From NCBI GenBank assembly GCA_020847355.1, contig JADLCG010000102.1:1-8278 (forward strand): DNA of 8,278 bases, written 5' to 3'. A program made the position numbers and the translations under genes. Positions within the stretch are counted from its first letter, which is position 1, and every line of letters begins with the position of its first letter. Positions 1 through 7,248 of the stretch are shown in pieces. Origin of the DNA: Anaerolineales bacterium (lineage in GTDB: Bacteria > Chloroflexota > Anaerolineae > Anaerolineales > Villigracilaceae). The notes under the pieces are model-generated. The model saw only the letters and a program-made list of their open reading frames with translations. It ran no database searches and was not told the origin of the DNA.

Positions 1-155
1 AGCGTAAATTGCAATAGGCGGCTTTGCTGAGCAAAAGGCGCGGTTAGCGCGCCCGGCAATTCTGCCGCATAAAGTTGCACCAGTAAATCAGCCAGCGCAG
101 GAATATCTTCTACATTAGCTGGGCGAACTGTTATTTCATTTTGATTTAGGGACAT
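1..155 (-). CDS. GNAT-family N-acetyltransferase, N-terminal fragment (runs off left edge)
   Basis: The ATG at 155-153 opens a frame of 51 codons with no stop up to the window edge, so only the N-terminus is present. The translation begins MSLNQNEITVRPAN and continues VEDIPALADLLVQLYAAELP. This is the classic start of a GNAT fold: a first beta strand ending in xVRPA, then an acidic DxxAL-type turn and a long amphipathic helix 1. The family transfers an acetyl group from acetyl-CoA to an amine; the substrate cannot be told because the acetyl-CoA loop lies outside the window. The Shine-Dalgarno is weak (AGAGAA just upstream). The gene lies only 15 nt downstream of the act operon terminator, so it either depends on read-through or uses a promoter overlapping the hairpin. 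It is functionally unrelated to the respiratory operon as far as can be seen. Confidence 0.75.
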   Translation of the reverse strand, partial: MSLNQNEITVRPANVEDIPALADLLVQLYAAELPGALTAPFAQQSRLLQFT

Positions 156-170
156 AATTCTCTGTATACA

Positions 171-194
171 AAAACATCCCTTACGGGATGTTTT
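171..194 (-). terminator. Rho-independent terminator of the act operon (possibly bidirectional)
   Basis: A perfect inverted repeat, AAAACATCCC (171-180) and GGGATGTTTT (185-194), encloses a 4-nt loop. Read on the minus strand it lies 21 nt after the stop of the last act-operon gene. The stem ends in a run of five T (the fifth is at 170), as expected for an intrinsic terminator. The plus strand also has a T-rich tail after the stem, so it could work in both directions, although no plus-strand gene ends here. Confidence 0.85.
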
Positions 195-215
195 CATTTT
201 TACTAGATTAAATTC

Positions 216-911
216 TCACGGAGTCGGCGTGGGGACAATTTCCGTCGCGGTTGGCGCGCTGGTCGGCGCTGGCGTGGCTAAAGGGTTTCCAATATAAATC
301 AATGCGTCGGTAATCAAGTTGTTATGACCCGGAATATCCGCTTGATTAGCGGAAACATATTTATACAAGACCGAATTAGCCCAATTGCCTTTGCCTAAAA
401 TATCCGTGCCTTTCACGTCGGCGCTTTCGCGGCGTGAACCAGCCAAAACGCCCGCATAACTGCTTAAGTCAAGTTGCGCGGGAGAAACGGCGACATCCGC
501 AGAATGACATGAGGAGCAAGCCAGCGAGCCAGAATACCAATAATTAGATTGAGTGAATAATTGGTTAATTTCCACATAACTAGCCGAACAAGTTTGTCCG
601 TTTATATCGGTAAATTGAAACGGCTCTTCCTCCGATGCCCCGGCATTTACCCATGCCCCTACAAAATCCACAGCCCGAACGCGGCAATGCTCGGAAGCAG
701 GCGCTTGACCAAGATCGCTAGGCTGAGTCGCCGCGGGCATGGTCGCCGGAATTAACGACGGTACAGGCGTGCGCTCAATCAACAGCGCGCCGCGCTTACA
801 AGTGAACGTAAAATCGCAGGCATTTAGGAACAGGAAGATAACCCACCCTCCCACAACAACGAGGAAGGCGAGGATCGTCACATATATATATTTTCGAACA
901 TCATCTTTCAT
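216..911 (-). CDS. Membrane-anchored monoheme cytochrome c, last gene of the ACIII operon
   Basis: 231 residues. An uncleaved N-terminal membrane helix (about 9-30) is followed by a Pro/Thr-rich linker (about 48-70) and a periplasmic domain with one heme c site, C132-S-S-C-H136. The segments after the heme (DLSSYAGVLAGSR at 148-160, then SVLYKYVSANQ at 180-190) resemble the small cytochrome c domains whose C-terminal loop normally carries an MPPG-type Met ligand. Here that place reads IPGH (193-196) and no Met occurs after the heme, so His196 may be the distal ligand or the heme may be five-coordinate (inference). Other cysteines (32, 38, 76, 108) could form disulfides. The tail (about 210-231) is low-complexity Pro/Thr/Ala. 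The start is fixed by AGGGAG seven bases upstream, overlapping the stop of actE. Its place suggests an ACIII accessory subunit or an electron carrier to an oxidase. It is not the expected ActF. Confidence 0.8.
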   Translation of the reverse strand: MKDDVRKYIYVTILAFLVVVGGWVIFLFLNACDFTFTCKRGALLIERTPVPSLIPATMPAATQPSDLGQAPASEHCRVRAVDFVGAWVNAGASEEEPFQFTDINGQTCSASYVEINQLFTQSNYWYSGSLACSSCHSADVAVSPAQLDLSSYAGVLAGSRRESADVKGTDILGKGNWANSVLYKYVSANQADIPGHNNLITDALIYIGNPLATPAPTSAPTATEIVPTPTP

Positions 912-922
912 GGAGCGGCTCC

Positions 923-1501
923 CTACTGTTGTGGCGCCGCTTTAAGCGTGCGCAAGAAATTGACCACATCCCAACGCTCGCGGACAGTCAAGTTTTCGTT
1001 GAGTGGCGGCATTTGACCTGAAAATTCAACGTCTGGGAAAAGCGTGTTATTCGGATTCCAAATGCCATTTGTGATGGTGAGGAATAAAGCGCCATCGCTT
1101 CGGCTTTGAACCAACTCGCTGGTGAGATCGGCGGGTTTCTTTTTGACGAGGAAGGCGGAAATCGTGCCGTTGCCTTGACCCGTTTCTCCGTGACACATCA
1201 CACAGTTAATCGCAAAGAGTTCCGCGCCACGCGCAACAGAGGTGGCGTCGGCTGGGATAGGATTGGCGGGTTCGCCCGCTCCGGGGATGTATGCGGCGCC
1301 TTCAACTGGAATAGAGCGCGCCGGCACAGGCAGTGGTCCTTCGCCCGTATTTGGGTCAAATTCCTGATTGGCATAAGACGGTTGAATTTCCATGAAACTC
1401 ACCCAATCAAATTTAATGACGTCAAAAGAGAAGATCATCAAGACGCCAATCAAAATAGCCAAAGCGGTAAAAACGCCTAGTAATTGTTTGAATAATCTCA
1501 T
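923..1501 (-). CDS. actE: ACIII subunit ActE, monoheme cytochrome c
   Basis: 192 residues. The N-terminal hydrophobic stretch (about 5-28) is a membrane anchor or signal. A Pro/Gly-rich arm (about 40-85) follows, including DPNTGEGPLPVPARSIPVEG, a stretch typical of ActE that probably packs on other subunits. A class I cytochrome c domain then carries C100-V-M-C-H104 as the heme attachment site and M164 in QMPPL as the distal ligand. By analogy with characterised ACIII, this heme receives electrons from the ActA hemes or passes them to the oxidase side in the periplasmic space. The ATG overlaps the actD stop (ATGA, 1498-1501), which indicates translational coupling. GGAGG lies ten bases upstream inside the end of actD. 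No lipobox Cys is visible at the N-terminus, so anchoring is by the helix. Confidence 0.9.
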   Translation of the reverse strand: MRLFKQLLGVFTALAILIGVLMIFSFDVIKFDWVSFMEIQPSYANQEFDPNTGEGPLPVPARSIPVEGAAYIPGAGEPANPIPADATSVARGAELFAINCVMCHGETGQGNGTISAFLVKKKPADLTSELVQSRSDGALFLTITNGIWNPNNTLFPDVEFSGQMPPLNENLTVRERWDVVNFLRTLKAAPQQ

Positions 1502-2028
1502 AGTTGTCGCGCCTCCGCGATCGTGACTTTTTCCGCGCCGAGGGCGGTCATGGTCTTGGTAAATTTATCTTGGCTGGCTTCGGGGCAGGTGAAGAAAACC
1601 ACAATTTTGCCATCGCTAATTTCCGGCACGTATGGCAAGCGGCGGTAGTTCGGGAAGAAGCTTTCAAGCCAAACGCCAAGAAAAGTGGAAAGCAAGGTGC
1701 CAAGCATGGTAATTTCAAATAAGATGACGAAACTGGGCGGACCCGGCACATAAGCTTGCGGGCCTACCTGAATTGGGTATGGGTACAAATAAGGCACGAT
1801 AAAAATCAAGAAGAACGCGCCAGACATCCCAAGCACGGCGCCGCCTAAAGCGATGCGCGGGACGTTCGTCCAAGCGTGGGGGCGGCCTAACATTGGCTCG
1901 GTGACTGGCACGCCTGAGATGACATTCATGTGATCGTCGGTAACGCCAAGGGTGCGAAGTTGCTCGACGGCGTCTGAAGCAGGTTCGAGGTCCGGGAAGA
2001 CCGCTAGTAAATTAACTGTCTCAGTCAT
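1498..2028 (-). CDS. actD: ACIII subunit ActD (DUF3341 membrane protein)
   Basis: 176 residues, the usual size for DUF3341 proteins. A soluble N-terminal ferredoxin-like part (1-55, with LLAVFPDLEPASDAVEQLR and a short turn to DHMNVISGVP) precedes two membrane helices (about 60-80 and 100-122). A soluble C-terminus (about 130-176) with KIVVFFTCPEAS follows. ActD has no redox cofactor; in known ACIII it is a membrane scaffold subunit beside ActC. There is no conserved catalytic motif, and the family assignment rests on the overall pattern together with its place between actC and actE, the standard order. Translation starts from a near-perfect TAGGAGG five bases before the ATG, which itself contains the actC stop codon, so reinitiation after actC is likely. 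Confidence 0.9.
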   Translation of the reverse strand: MTETVNLLAVFPDLEPASDAVEQLRTLGVTDDHMNVISGVPVTEPMLGRPHAWTNVPRIALGGAVLGMSGAFFLIFIVPYLYPYPIQVGPQAYVPGPPSFVILFEITMLGTLLSTFLGVWLESFFPNYRRLPYVPEISDGKIVVFFTCPEASQDKFTKTMTALGAEKVTIAEARQL

Positions 2029-2037
2029 TTAATCCTC

Positions 2038-3483
2038 CTATTCCAATTCGCTAACCGTCACAACGGTCTCGCGTCCAAACTTGGAAAGTTTATGAGCCAA
2101 TTGACCCTCTTGCACTTCCCAAACCGGAATGAATGGAATCAATTTAGAAGCAATTACATAGAACAAGATAAACAAGGCGAGCGTGCCTAAACTCAAATAA
2201 ACTTCAACAGCGGGAATGTATAAGCGCCAAGTGAAGGGCATACGGTTAATGGAGAGCGAGACGGGGACGATCAAGTAGCGCTCAAACCACATACCCACAT
2301 TGATGAGGATGCCGACGATGGAAATGATCCATGGGTTTGAACGCCATTTGGAATTCCATAACACTGCCCACGGAATGGCAATATTGACAATGAGCATGGA
2401 GAGCCACATCCACCCAAGCGGGCCGGCTTCGTGGAAGTGAAGTAAGGCTTTGGTCCATTTGTCGCCGCCATACCATTGAACGATGTAATCATTGAAATAG
2501 AAATACGCCCAACCCATCGAGATGATGAGCATGAGCTTGCCAATCGCGTCAAAGTGTTCGCCGCGAATGAAGTAGGTCATATTTTTCATTGTGCCGCGCA
2601 CAACCGCTAAAACTACAGCGGCGGCGCCCATACCGGAGTGTAACGCGCCGATGATAAAGTATGGACCATAAATGGTGGAATTCCAGCCTGGGCGGGTTGC
2701 GGCGGCGAAATCCCAAGATACGATGGTGTGAACCGAGAACATGACCGGGATGATCGCGTACGCAAAGATGTTCATGGCGTGGCGCAAATGCGTCCATTCG
2801 CCTTCTGTGCCGCGGAAACCGATCGCCAGAATTCTGTAGAAGGTTTTTCGCCAGCCAGTGGATTTATCGCGCGCCATCGCCAGATCGGGAATGAGCGGCA
2901 GGAAGAGATACATCGTGGACGAAAGTAAATAGGTTGTAATGGCTAACAAGTCCCATGAAAGCGGCGAATGGAAGTTGGGCCAGAGCAGGCGTTCATTCGG
3001 ATACGGCATAAGCCAGTAAGACAACCATGCGCGCCCCATGTGCATGAAGATGCTGAAACCAGCCTGTACCAAGCCAAAGGTGGTCATCAATTCTGCGATG
3101 CGCGTGAAGGGGCGGCGAAATTCAGCTTTAAAGACGCGCAAGATCGCGGAGATGAACGTGCCAGCGTGACTAATGCCGATCCAAAACACGGTGTTGACGA
3201 GGAAAATACCCCAATAAGACGGGCGGTTTACGCCAGCGATACCGAGACCTTCTACAATCAACCGATACCATGAGTAGCCCAAGCCATACAGGACGATAGA
3301 GCCGAGGATGATTACGGTCAGCCAGTATTTCCAGGTTGGCTTGCTGGTCATGGCTTCCATCACCATGTCGTTCATTTGTCCGCGGGGAAGCGGATCAAGC
3401 ATTAGGTGTTTTTCACGAAAATGCTCCTGCGTGTGCTGGTCGTCATGGGCGTGCGCGGCTTGCGATTTATTTTTTTCTGCCAT
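2038..3483 (-). CDS. actC: ACIII subunit ActC, NrfD/PsrC-like quinol-oxidising membrane protein
   Basis: 481 residues, the full length for ActC. A His/Gln-rich cytoplasmic N-terminus (1-45) leads to about ten membrane helices, at roughly 54-76, 92-117, 128-150, 176-199, 235-257, 272-296, 313-336, 355-377, 384-409 and 423-450. This is the NrfD fold duplicated and extended as in ACIII. Recognisable family segments are SHAGTFISAILRVF in helix 2, HMGRAW after helix 3 and FNDYIVQWYGG after helix 7. The protein carries no cofactor. It is expected to bind menaquinol near the periplasmic face next to the 3Fe-4S cluster of ActB2 and may take part in proton translocation. His148 and Asp178 are candidate quinol-site residues (inference from position only). 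GGGAGG lies six bases before the ATG at the end of actB2, two bases after its stop. Confidence 0.93.
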   Translation of the reverse strand: MAEKNKSQAAHAHDDQHTQEHFREKHLMLDPLPRGQMNDMVMEAMTSKPTWKYWLTVIILGSIVLYGLGYSWYRLIVEGLGIAGVNRPSYWGIFLVNTVFWIGISHAGTFISAILRVFKAEFRRPFTRIAELMTTFGLVQAGFSIFMHMGRAWLSYWLMPYPNERLLWPNFHSPLSWDLLAITTYLLSSTMYLFLPLIPDLAMARDKSTGWRKTFYRILAIGFRGTEGEWTHLRHAMNIFAYAIIPVMFSVHTIVSWDFAAATRPGWNSTIYGPYFIIGALHSGMGAAAVVLAVVRGTMKNMTYFIRGEHFDAIGKLMLIISMGWAYFYFNDYIVQWYGGDKWTKALLHFHEAGPLGWMWLSMLIVNIAIPWAVLWNSKWRSNPWIISIVGILINVGMWFERYLIVPVSLSINRMPFTWRLYIPAVEVYLSLGTLALFILFYVIASKLIPFIPVWEVQEGQLAHKLSKFGRETVVTVSELE

Positions 3484-3485
3484 GG

Positions 3486-4226
3486 TTAGCCTCCCTTGAA
3501 GTAGCTAACGTTTGAAAGTGTGCCAAGTTCTGGAAGGTGCTTTAAGCCTTCATATTGCTTGGTCAGTTGGGAAACGAGGCTTTCTGGATTGTCCACGCGG
3601 CCAAAGGTGATTGCATCCGCCGGGCAAACTTGCGCGCAGGCGGTGGTAAATTCGCCGTCCGCAACTTCACGACCCTCAGAACGGGCTTTATCTTCCGCCT
3701 GATGAATGCGTTGAATACAGAAGGTGCATTTTTCCATTACGCCGCGCTGACGCACAGTTACATCCGGATTGAATTGATTGGGCAAAGGTTCCGGGCGTTT
3801 GTAATCGCGCCAGTTGAAAGAACGGACTTGATACGGGCAGTTGTTCGCGCAATAGCGCGTGCCAACGCACCGGTTGTAAACCTGCAGATTCAGTTGTTGG
3901 GCTTGCGAATGAACGGTAGCAAATGCCGGGCAGACTGGCTCACAAGGCGCGTGACCGCATTGCTGACACATCATCGGCTGGCGCGAGGTCATCTTGATTT
4001 CTGGATATTCGCCATCCCAAAAACGTTCAATGCGAATCCAGTTCATGGTGCGGCCATAGCCCGCGTCTTCCGGTCCTACAAAGGCGATGTTGTTTTCCAT
4101 CGAACACGCCGCAACGCAAGCCTGACAGCCGGTGCAAACGTCCTGATTGATGAACATGCCCCACTTGCCCACATATTCTTCGCTGAGCTTAACTTCAGAG
4201 ATATTTAAATCGGTTACTGTAGCCAT
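3486..4226 (-). CDS. actB2: ACIII iron-sulfur subunit ActB2 (free-standing B2 domain; three 4Fe-4S and one 3Fe-4S site)
   Basis: 246 residues with no signal peptide and no membrane helix. Four cysteine motifs in DmsB/NrfC/PsrB order are visible: C31-C34-C37-C41; C87-C90-C95-C99; C120-T123-C126-C130; and C167-C170 with C197-C201. This gives 15 cysteines where a four-cubane protein has 16. In the third motif (CVGTRYC) the second Cys is Thr123, which predicts a 3Fe-4S cluster, as known for ACIII. It should form the electron wire from the quinol site in ActC to the ActA hemes. With no export signal of its own, it probably crosses the membrane bound to TAT-exported ActB1. In most characterised ACIII this domain is the C-terminal half of one ActB. 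Here it has its own ATG, two bases after the actB1 stop and in another frame, with GGTGAGGA upstream inside the end of actB1. Confidence 0.93.
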   Translation of the reverse strand: MATVTDLNISEVKLSEEYVGKWGMFINQDVCTGCQACVAACSMENNIAFVGPEDAGYGRTMNWIRIERFWDGEYPEIKMTSRQPMMCQQCGHAPCEPVCPAFATVHSQAQQLNLQVYNRCVGTRYCANNCPYQVRSFNWRDYKRPEPLPNQFNPDVTVRQRGVMEKCTFCIQRIHQAEDKARSEGREVADGEFTTACAQVCPADAITFGRVDNPESLVSQLTKQYEGLKHLPELGTLSNVSYFKGG

Positions 4227-4228
4227 AA

Positions 4229-6457
4229 TTATTCCTCACCGAGTCCTTCGCCATAGACGCCCATCATACTTTCAAGGCGCGGAATGGCAAGTTTCTTGCC
4301 GGTTTTTTCAATTTTGACTTTTAGTCCGCCAAACAAGATATCGCCGGCTTGGTTATATTCCGCAGAGAATAAATCTGCGGGGTTTGCGCCGCGCCCTTCT
4401 GCATAACGACCATAGGCTGTGTGACCTTGACCGAAAGGCATGGCAATCGTATCTGGTCGAATAGCTGGGTATTTGTAAACGGCGGCTTCTACTGCGCCAA
4501 ACTCGCTGATAATTTTGACAACGTCTTCATTATCAATATGCAATTCTTCGGCGGTTTCGGGATTGATCTCGACCCAAGTACTCCACATGACGGTTGTAGT
4601 GGGGTCGGCTAATTCCTGAAGCCAGGGCTTGTTCGCGCCGGCTTCCGCTAAAGTTGGCGAAACAAACGGCACGAGATAAAACTCGCCTTCGCCGTTGAAC
4701 TCAGGCTCAGCGCCGTCAAAATCTCGATTCAAAACGTCTTCCGTGTTGGGCGCTCCAAAAGCGCTTTCAGTCTTCCACCAACCGCCATATTGTTGGAAAG
4801 AAGCGTTGAAAGTTGGGAGGTCCACTGCCGAGAAGAAGCCGTTCGCTTCATTCTTCAATGGAGCGGTCTTGCTCTGTATGAATTCAACTTCATCTTTGAA
4901 CGGCACGGCGCCGGCGAACTTCCCGCCCACCAATTGCGCCGCGGCGAGCAGTAGATCAACCGTAGCGCGGGTGTCATAAAAAGGAGAGACAACCGGTTGA
5001 GCGCCAGAAAGAATCGCTTGGGCAGAACCAGTGAAAACGCGCTGATAGCCCCAAGATTCCAAACCATGATGATCGGGGAAAATATAGTCCGCTTCAACCG
5101 CAGTTTCGTCGGGGAAGGTCGCAAAGGAAATTACTTGTTCCACTTTATCTAAGGCGGCTTTGAAATTCAAGGCTTTGGGCAGTTCAAAGAGCGGGTTCAC
5201 ACCATGCACGAACAAGGCTTTGATTTCGCCAGAGGCGAGTTTTGCCGTGAATTCTTCCATCTCTTTGGGCGAGGCGGGACGATGATATTCAGTTTCAGTT
5301 GGCGCAAGCGCGGAGAGGTATACGCCGCCGCGTTTGCCAAAATTATCGGGGATAGCGTTCAAAGCGAGAACGGCTTCGGCAACTTCCAAACCATTGCTCT
5401 GACCTAAAGCCGCACCGCCGGGGATGGCGAGCGCGCCAGCTTTATCCGCAAAGAGGACAGCCAATCTTTCGAGCGTTTCAAACTCAACGCCGGCTTTTTC
5501 AGCGGCTTCTTTAGGGTTGACGTCCGCAAATGCGCGCGGCAGGGCTCCGCCGCGACGTTCAAACGCCAAGCGACCAAGAGCCAAAGCGACCAGCGCTTCA
5601 GTCCCCGGGCGGATTGGAATCCACTCATCCGCTTTGCCGCCCGTCTGAGACATGCGCGACTCAAATTGGACGAAGTAGCCGCGTTGCTTGGTTTTGCCTT
5701 CGCGTAAGCCGGTAAAGCCGCGGGTGTAAGGAAGCGGCGAAAGCCACGTCTCGAGGAAGTTAGCGCCAAACGATAAAACAATCTCTGCGCCGCCAATATC
5801 AAAGAAAGGCAAGCCGGTTTCGCCAAACAAGTTTTCGGCGGCTTTGCTCAAGGTGGCGCGGGCTTCAAACATGCTCAAAGCGCCGAAACGGATTGGAGCG
5901 TTGAGACCAGTCGCGGAGGTAAAGTCGGTCACAAAATCAAAGAGATGATCCGGAGCCGCGCCCATGAGGAAAGCAATTTCATTCGGTTTGTATTTCGTCA
6001 AGGCATCGGCAATAACTTGAGTCGCATCATCCCAACTCAGGTTGGCGGCAACATCTGGAAAATCGCCATTGAATGGGTCTTCATCAAAAGCGTACAATCT
6101 TTCGCCGCGCGTATGTTTGATCGGTCCACGCACGCGATTAGGGTTGTACAAACCGTGCAAAGTCGCTTGTCCGCGAGCGCAGGTTTTGCCGAGGTTTAGC
6201 GGATGGTTCGCGTTGCCTTCAGTCTTAATAGCGCGACCTTGCATTGTGCGGACGACAAGCCCGCATCCAGCCGCGCATTCGCGGCATGTAGTGGCGTAAT
6301 AAGTGCTCTGACCGTTGTAGGTGTATTCGGGCATCTGCATGTAAGGCTCGCGCTTTACATAGCGAGAAGCAGGACCACAACCCGTGAGGATTGCGGTGGT
6401 AGTAGCGCCCACGCCAGCCAGTTTTAGAAAATCACGCCGGGAAAAATTTTTGCTCAT
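4229..6457 (-). CDS. actB1: ACIII subunit ActB1, molybdopterin-oxidoreductase-like protein with TAT lipoprotein signal
   Basis: 742 residues. The N-terminus has a twin-arginine signal (S6-R-R-D-F-L-K12), a short hydrophobic stretch and a lipobox LTGC with Cys27, so it should be exported folded and anchored as a lipoprotein. An N-terminal domain with C58-x2-C61-x3-C65-x27-C93 matches the 4Fe-4S signature of the DMSO-reductase superfamily. The large domain follows, with SWDDATQVIADAL at about 143-155, GAAPDHLFDF, a second nucleotide-fold region near ALFVHGVNPLFELPKA and a C-terminal beta-barrel domain. No Cys, SeCys or clear Ser is seen at the usual Mo-ligand position, and ActB1 of known ACIII binds no Mo, so a structural role is likely. 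The four cysteines are nevertheless complete (see findings). The start is supported by AGAGG eight bases upstream. It lies 21 nt after actA. Confidence 0.92.
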   Translation of the reverse strand: MSKNFSRRDFLKLAGVGATTTAILTGCGPASRYVKREPYMQMPEYTYNGQSTYYATTCRECAAGCGLVVRTMQGRAIKTEGNANHPLNLGKTCARGQATLHGLYNPNRVRGPIKHTRGERLYAFDEDPFNGDFPDVAANLSWDDATQVIADALTKYKPNEIAFLMGAAPDHLFDFVTDFTSATGLNAPIRFGALSMFEARATLSKAAENLFGETGLPFFDIGGAEIVLSFGANFLETWLSPLPYTRGFTGLREGKTKQRGYFVQFESRMSQTGGKADEWIPIRPGTEALVALALGRLAFERRGGALPRAFADVNPKEAAEKAGVEFETLERLAVLFADKAGALAIPGGAALGQSNGLEVAEAVLALNAIPDNFGKRGGVYLSALAPTETEYHRPASPKEMEEFTAKLASGEIKALFVHGVNPLFELPKALNFKAALDKVEQVISFATFPDETAVEADYIFPDHHGLESWGYQRVFTGSAQAILSGAQPVVSPFYDTRATVDLLLAAAQLVGGKFAGAVPFKDEVEFIQSKTAPLKNEANGFFSAVDLPTFNASFQQYGGWWKTESAFGAPNTEDVLNRDFDGAEPEFNGEGEFYLVPFVSPTLAEAGANKPWLQELADPTTTVMWSTWVEINPETAEELHIDNEDVVKIISEFGAVEAAVYKYPAIRPDTIAMPFGQGHTAYGRYAEGRGANPADLFSAEYNQAGDILFGGLKVKIEKTGKKLAIPRLESMMGVYGEGLGEE

Positions 6458-6478
6458 TTTAGAATCCTCTCACCCGGT

Positions 6479-7033
6479 TTAATAATGGCACGTGCCGCAA
6501 TCTGCAAGTTTATTTAATAAAACTTTATCTTCGCCTGCAGTTTTGACATGGCAATCGAGACAAAAACCCATATTGAAAACCTGCGGATTTTCAGCGACGG
6601 TGACTTTGGTCATATCGCCGTGACAATCTTCGCAGTTCTTACCCGCCGCGATATGCGCGCGATGGTTAAATTGAACAAAATCCGGAACTTGCGCCACCGG
6701 CACCCATTGAATAGGCGTGCCGCTTTCAACGGCATTTTTCAAAGGAGCCAGCAATTCGCTGGTTTGGGTTCTGGCAATTTGATTATGACAAGCCCAGCAT
6801 TTGGCTTGGGAGGGCAATCCGGCATTCGGTCCCTTGGAGGCGCCGGGGTGACAATATAAACATTGAATTCCGAAGCCAACGTGCTTATTATGCGGGAATT
6901 GAATCGGCTGGTCGGGCGCTTTCTGCGTCAAAGATAGTCCGTACACGGCAACGCTAAACACTGCCAAAAAGACGATCCCTACCGCAATCAGACCGAGCGG
7001 CTGTTTCAGCCAGTCAAAAAGTCTTTTGATCAT
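6479..7033 (-). CDS. actA: ACIII subunit ActA, membrane-anchored pentaheme cytochrome c
   Basis: 184 residues. One N-terminal membrane helix (about 13-34) anchors a periplasmic class III-like multiheme domain. Five CxxCH sites are visible: C58-LYC-H62, C79-WAC-H83, C134-EDC-H138, C158-LDC-H162 and C179-GTC-H183. Extra histidines at FPHNKH (48 and 51) and FNHRAH (124 and 127) are good distal ligands, so several hemes should be bis-His. Five hemes match ActA of Chloroflexus and Rhodothermus. The protein should take electrons from the ActB2 clusters and pass them to ActE or the extra cytochrome. It is the first gene of the operon; AGGAG lies five bases before the ATG, within a symmetric leader sequence. 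The last CxxCH ends one residue before the C-terminus, so the domain is compact and complete. Confidence 0.93.
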   Translation of the reverse strand: MIKRLFDWLKQPLGLIAVGIVFLAVFSVAVYGLSLTQKAPDQPIQFPHNKHVGFGIQCLYCHPGASKGPNAGLPSQAKCWACHNQIARTQTSELLAPLKNAVESGTPIQWVPVAQVPDFVQFNHRAHIAAGKNCEDCHGDMTKVTVAENPQVFNMGFCLDCHVKTAGEDKVLLNKLADCGTCHY

Positions 7034-7042
7034 GGAAACTCC

Positions 7043-7056
7043 TAAAGTGAACTTTA
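7043..7056. promoter_or_regulatory. Short dyad next to the actA ribosome binding site
   Basis: TAAAGT (7043-7048) and ACTTTA (7051-7056) are perfect 6-bp arms around two bases. The 2-nt centre is too short for a good RNA hairpin, so a protein-binding dyad is more natural. On the minus strand it runs straight into the AGGAG of actA. It may be chance. Confidence 0.35.
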
Positions 7057-7089
7057 AGCGTCACACCGCCGTAAAATACGGCGGCGCTT
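7056..7089 (-). promoter_or_regulatory. GC-rich hairpin in the actA 5' leader
   Basis: CCGCCGTA (7066-7073) and TACGGCGG (7077-7084) pair perfectly around a 3-nt loop. The stem extends through AAGCG (7056-7060) and CGCTT (7085-7089), leaving a 5-nt bulge (7061-7065). The base of the structure is 22 nt upstream of the actA ATG. No T-run follows on either strand, so it is not an intrinsic terminator. It could stabilise the mRNA 5' end or control translation of actA; this is inference. Confidence 0.6.
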
Positions 7090-7248
7090 GCTAAATTACG
7101 AAATAGGTTTTCTTGCAATATGGCGAGAGGCGAATCTTGAAGCGGAGAAAGCGGTATGCGCGAAGCCCAACCTAAACACAGTTAGGATGCAAAAACAGGG
7201 CAAGGCCATCGTCATTATCTCCATCAGTAAAAGATTCTCCAAATAAAA

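Noticed and set aside
1106..1480. 124-residue plus-strand frame antisense to actE
   Set aside because: It overlaps the heme-binding coding region of actE; no domain and no start signal.
3555..4208. 217-residue plus-strand open frame antisense to actB2
   Set aside because: It lies entirely opposite a gene with four intact Fe-S motifs; its translation has no recognisable domain and no clear ribosome binding site, so it is a shadow frame.
5404..5826. 140-residue minus-strand frame inside actB1
   Set aside because: Same-strand alternative frame of a well-supported gene; Ala/Arg/Leu/Ser-rich composition as expected for an out-of-frame reading.
3486..6457. Frameshifted or broken fused actB pseudogene
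   Set aside because: Both parts are complete. The junction has a normal stop, a ribosome binding site and an ATG with a full N-terminus for B2, so two real genes fit better.
2038..7033. A catalytic DMSO/polysulfide reductase-type molybdoenzyme operon
   Set aside because: The Mo ligand position is not recognisable, and the pentaheme ActA, DUF3341 ActD and ActE-type cytochrome together define ACIII.
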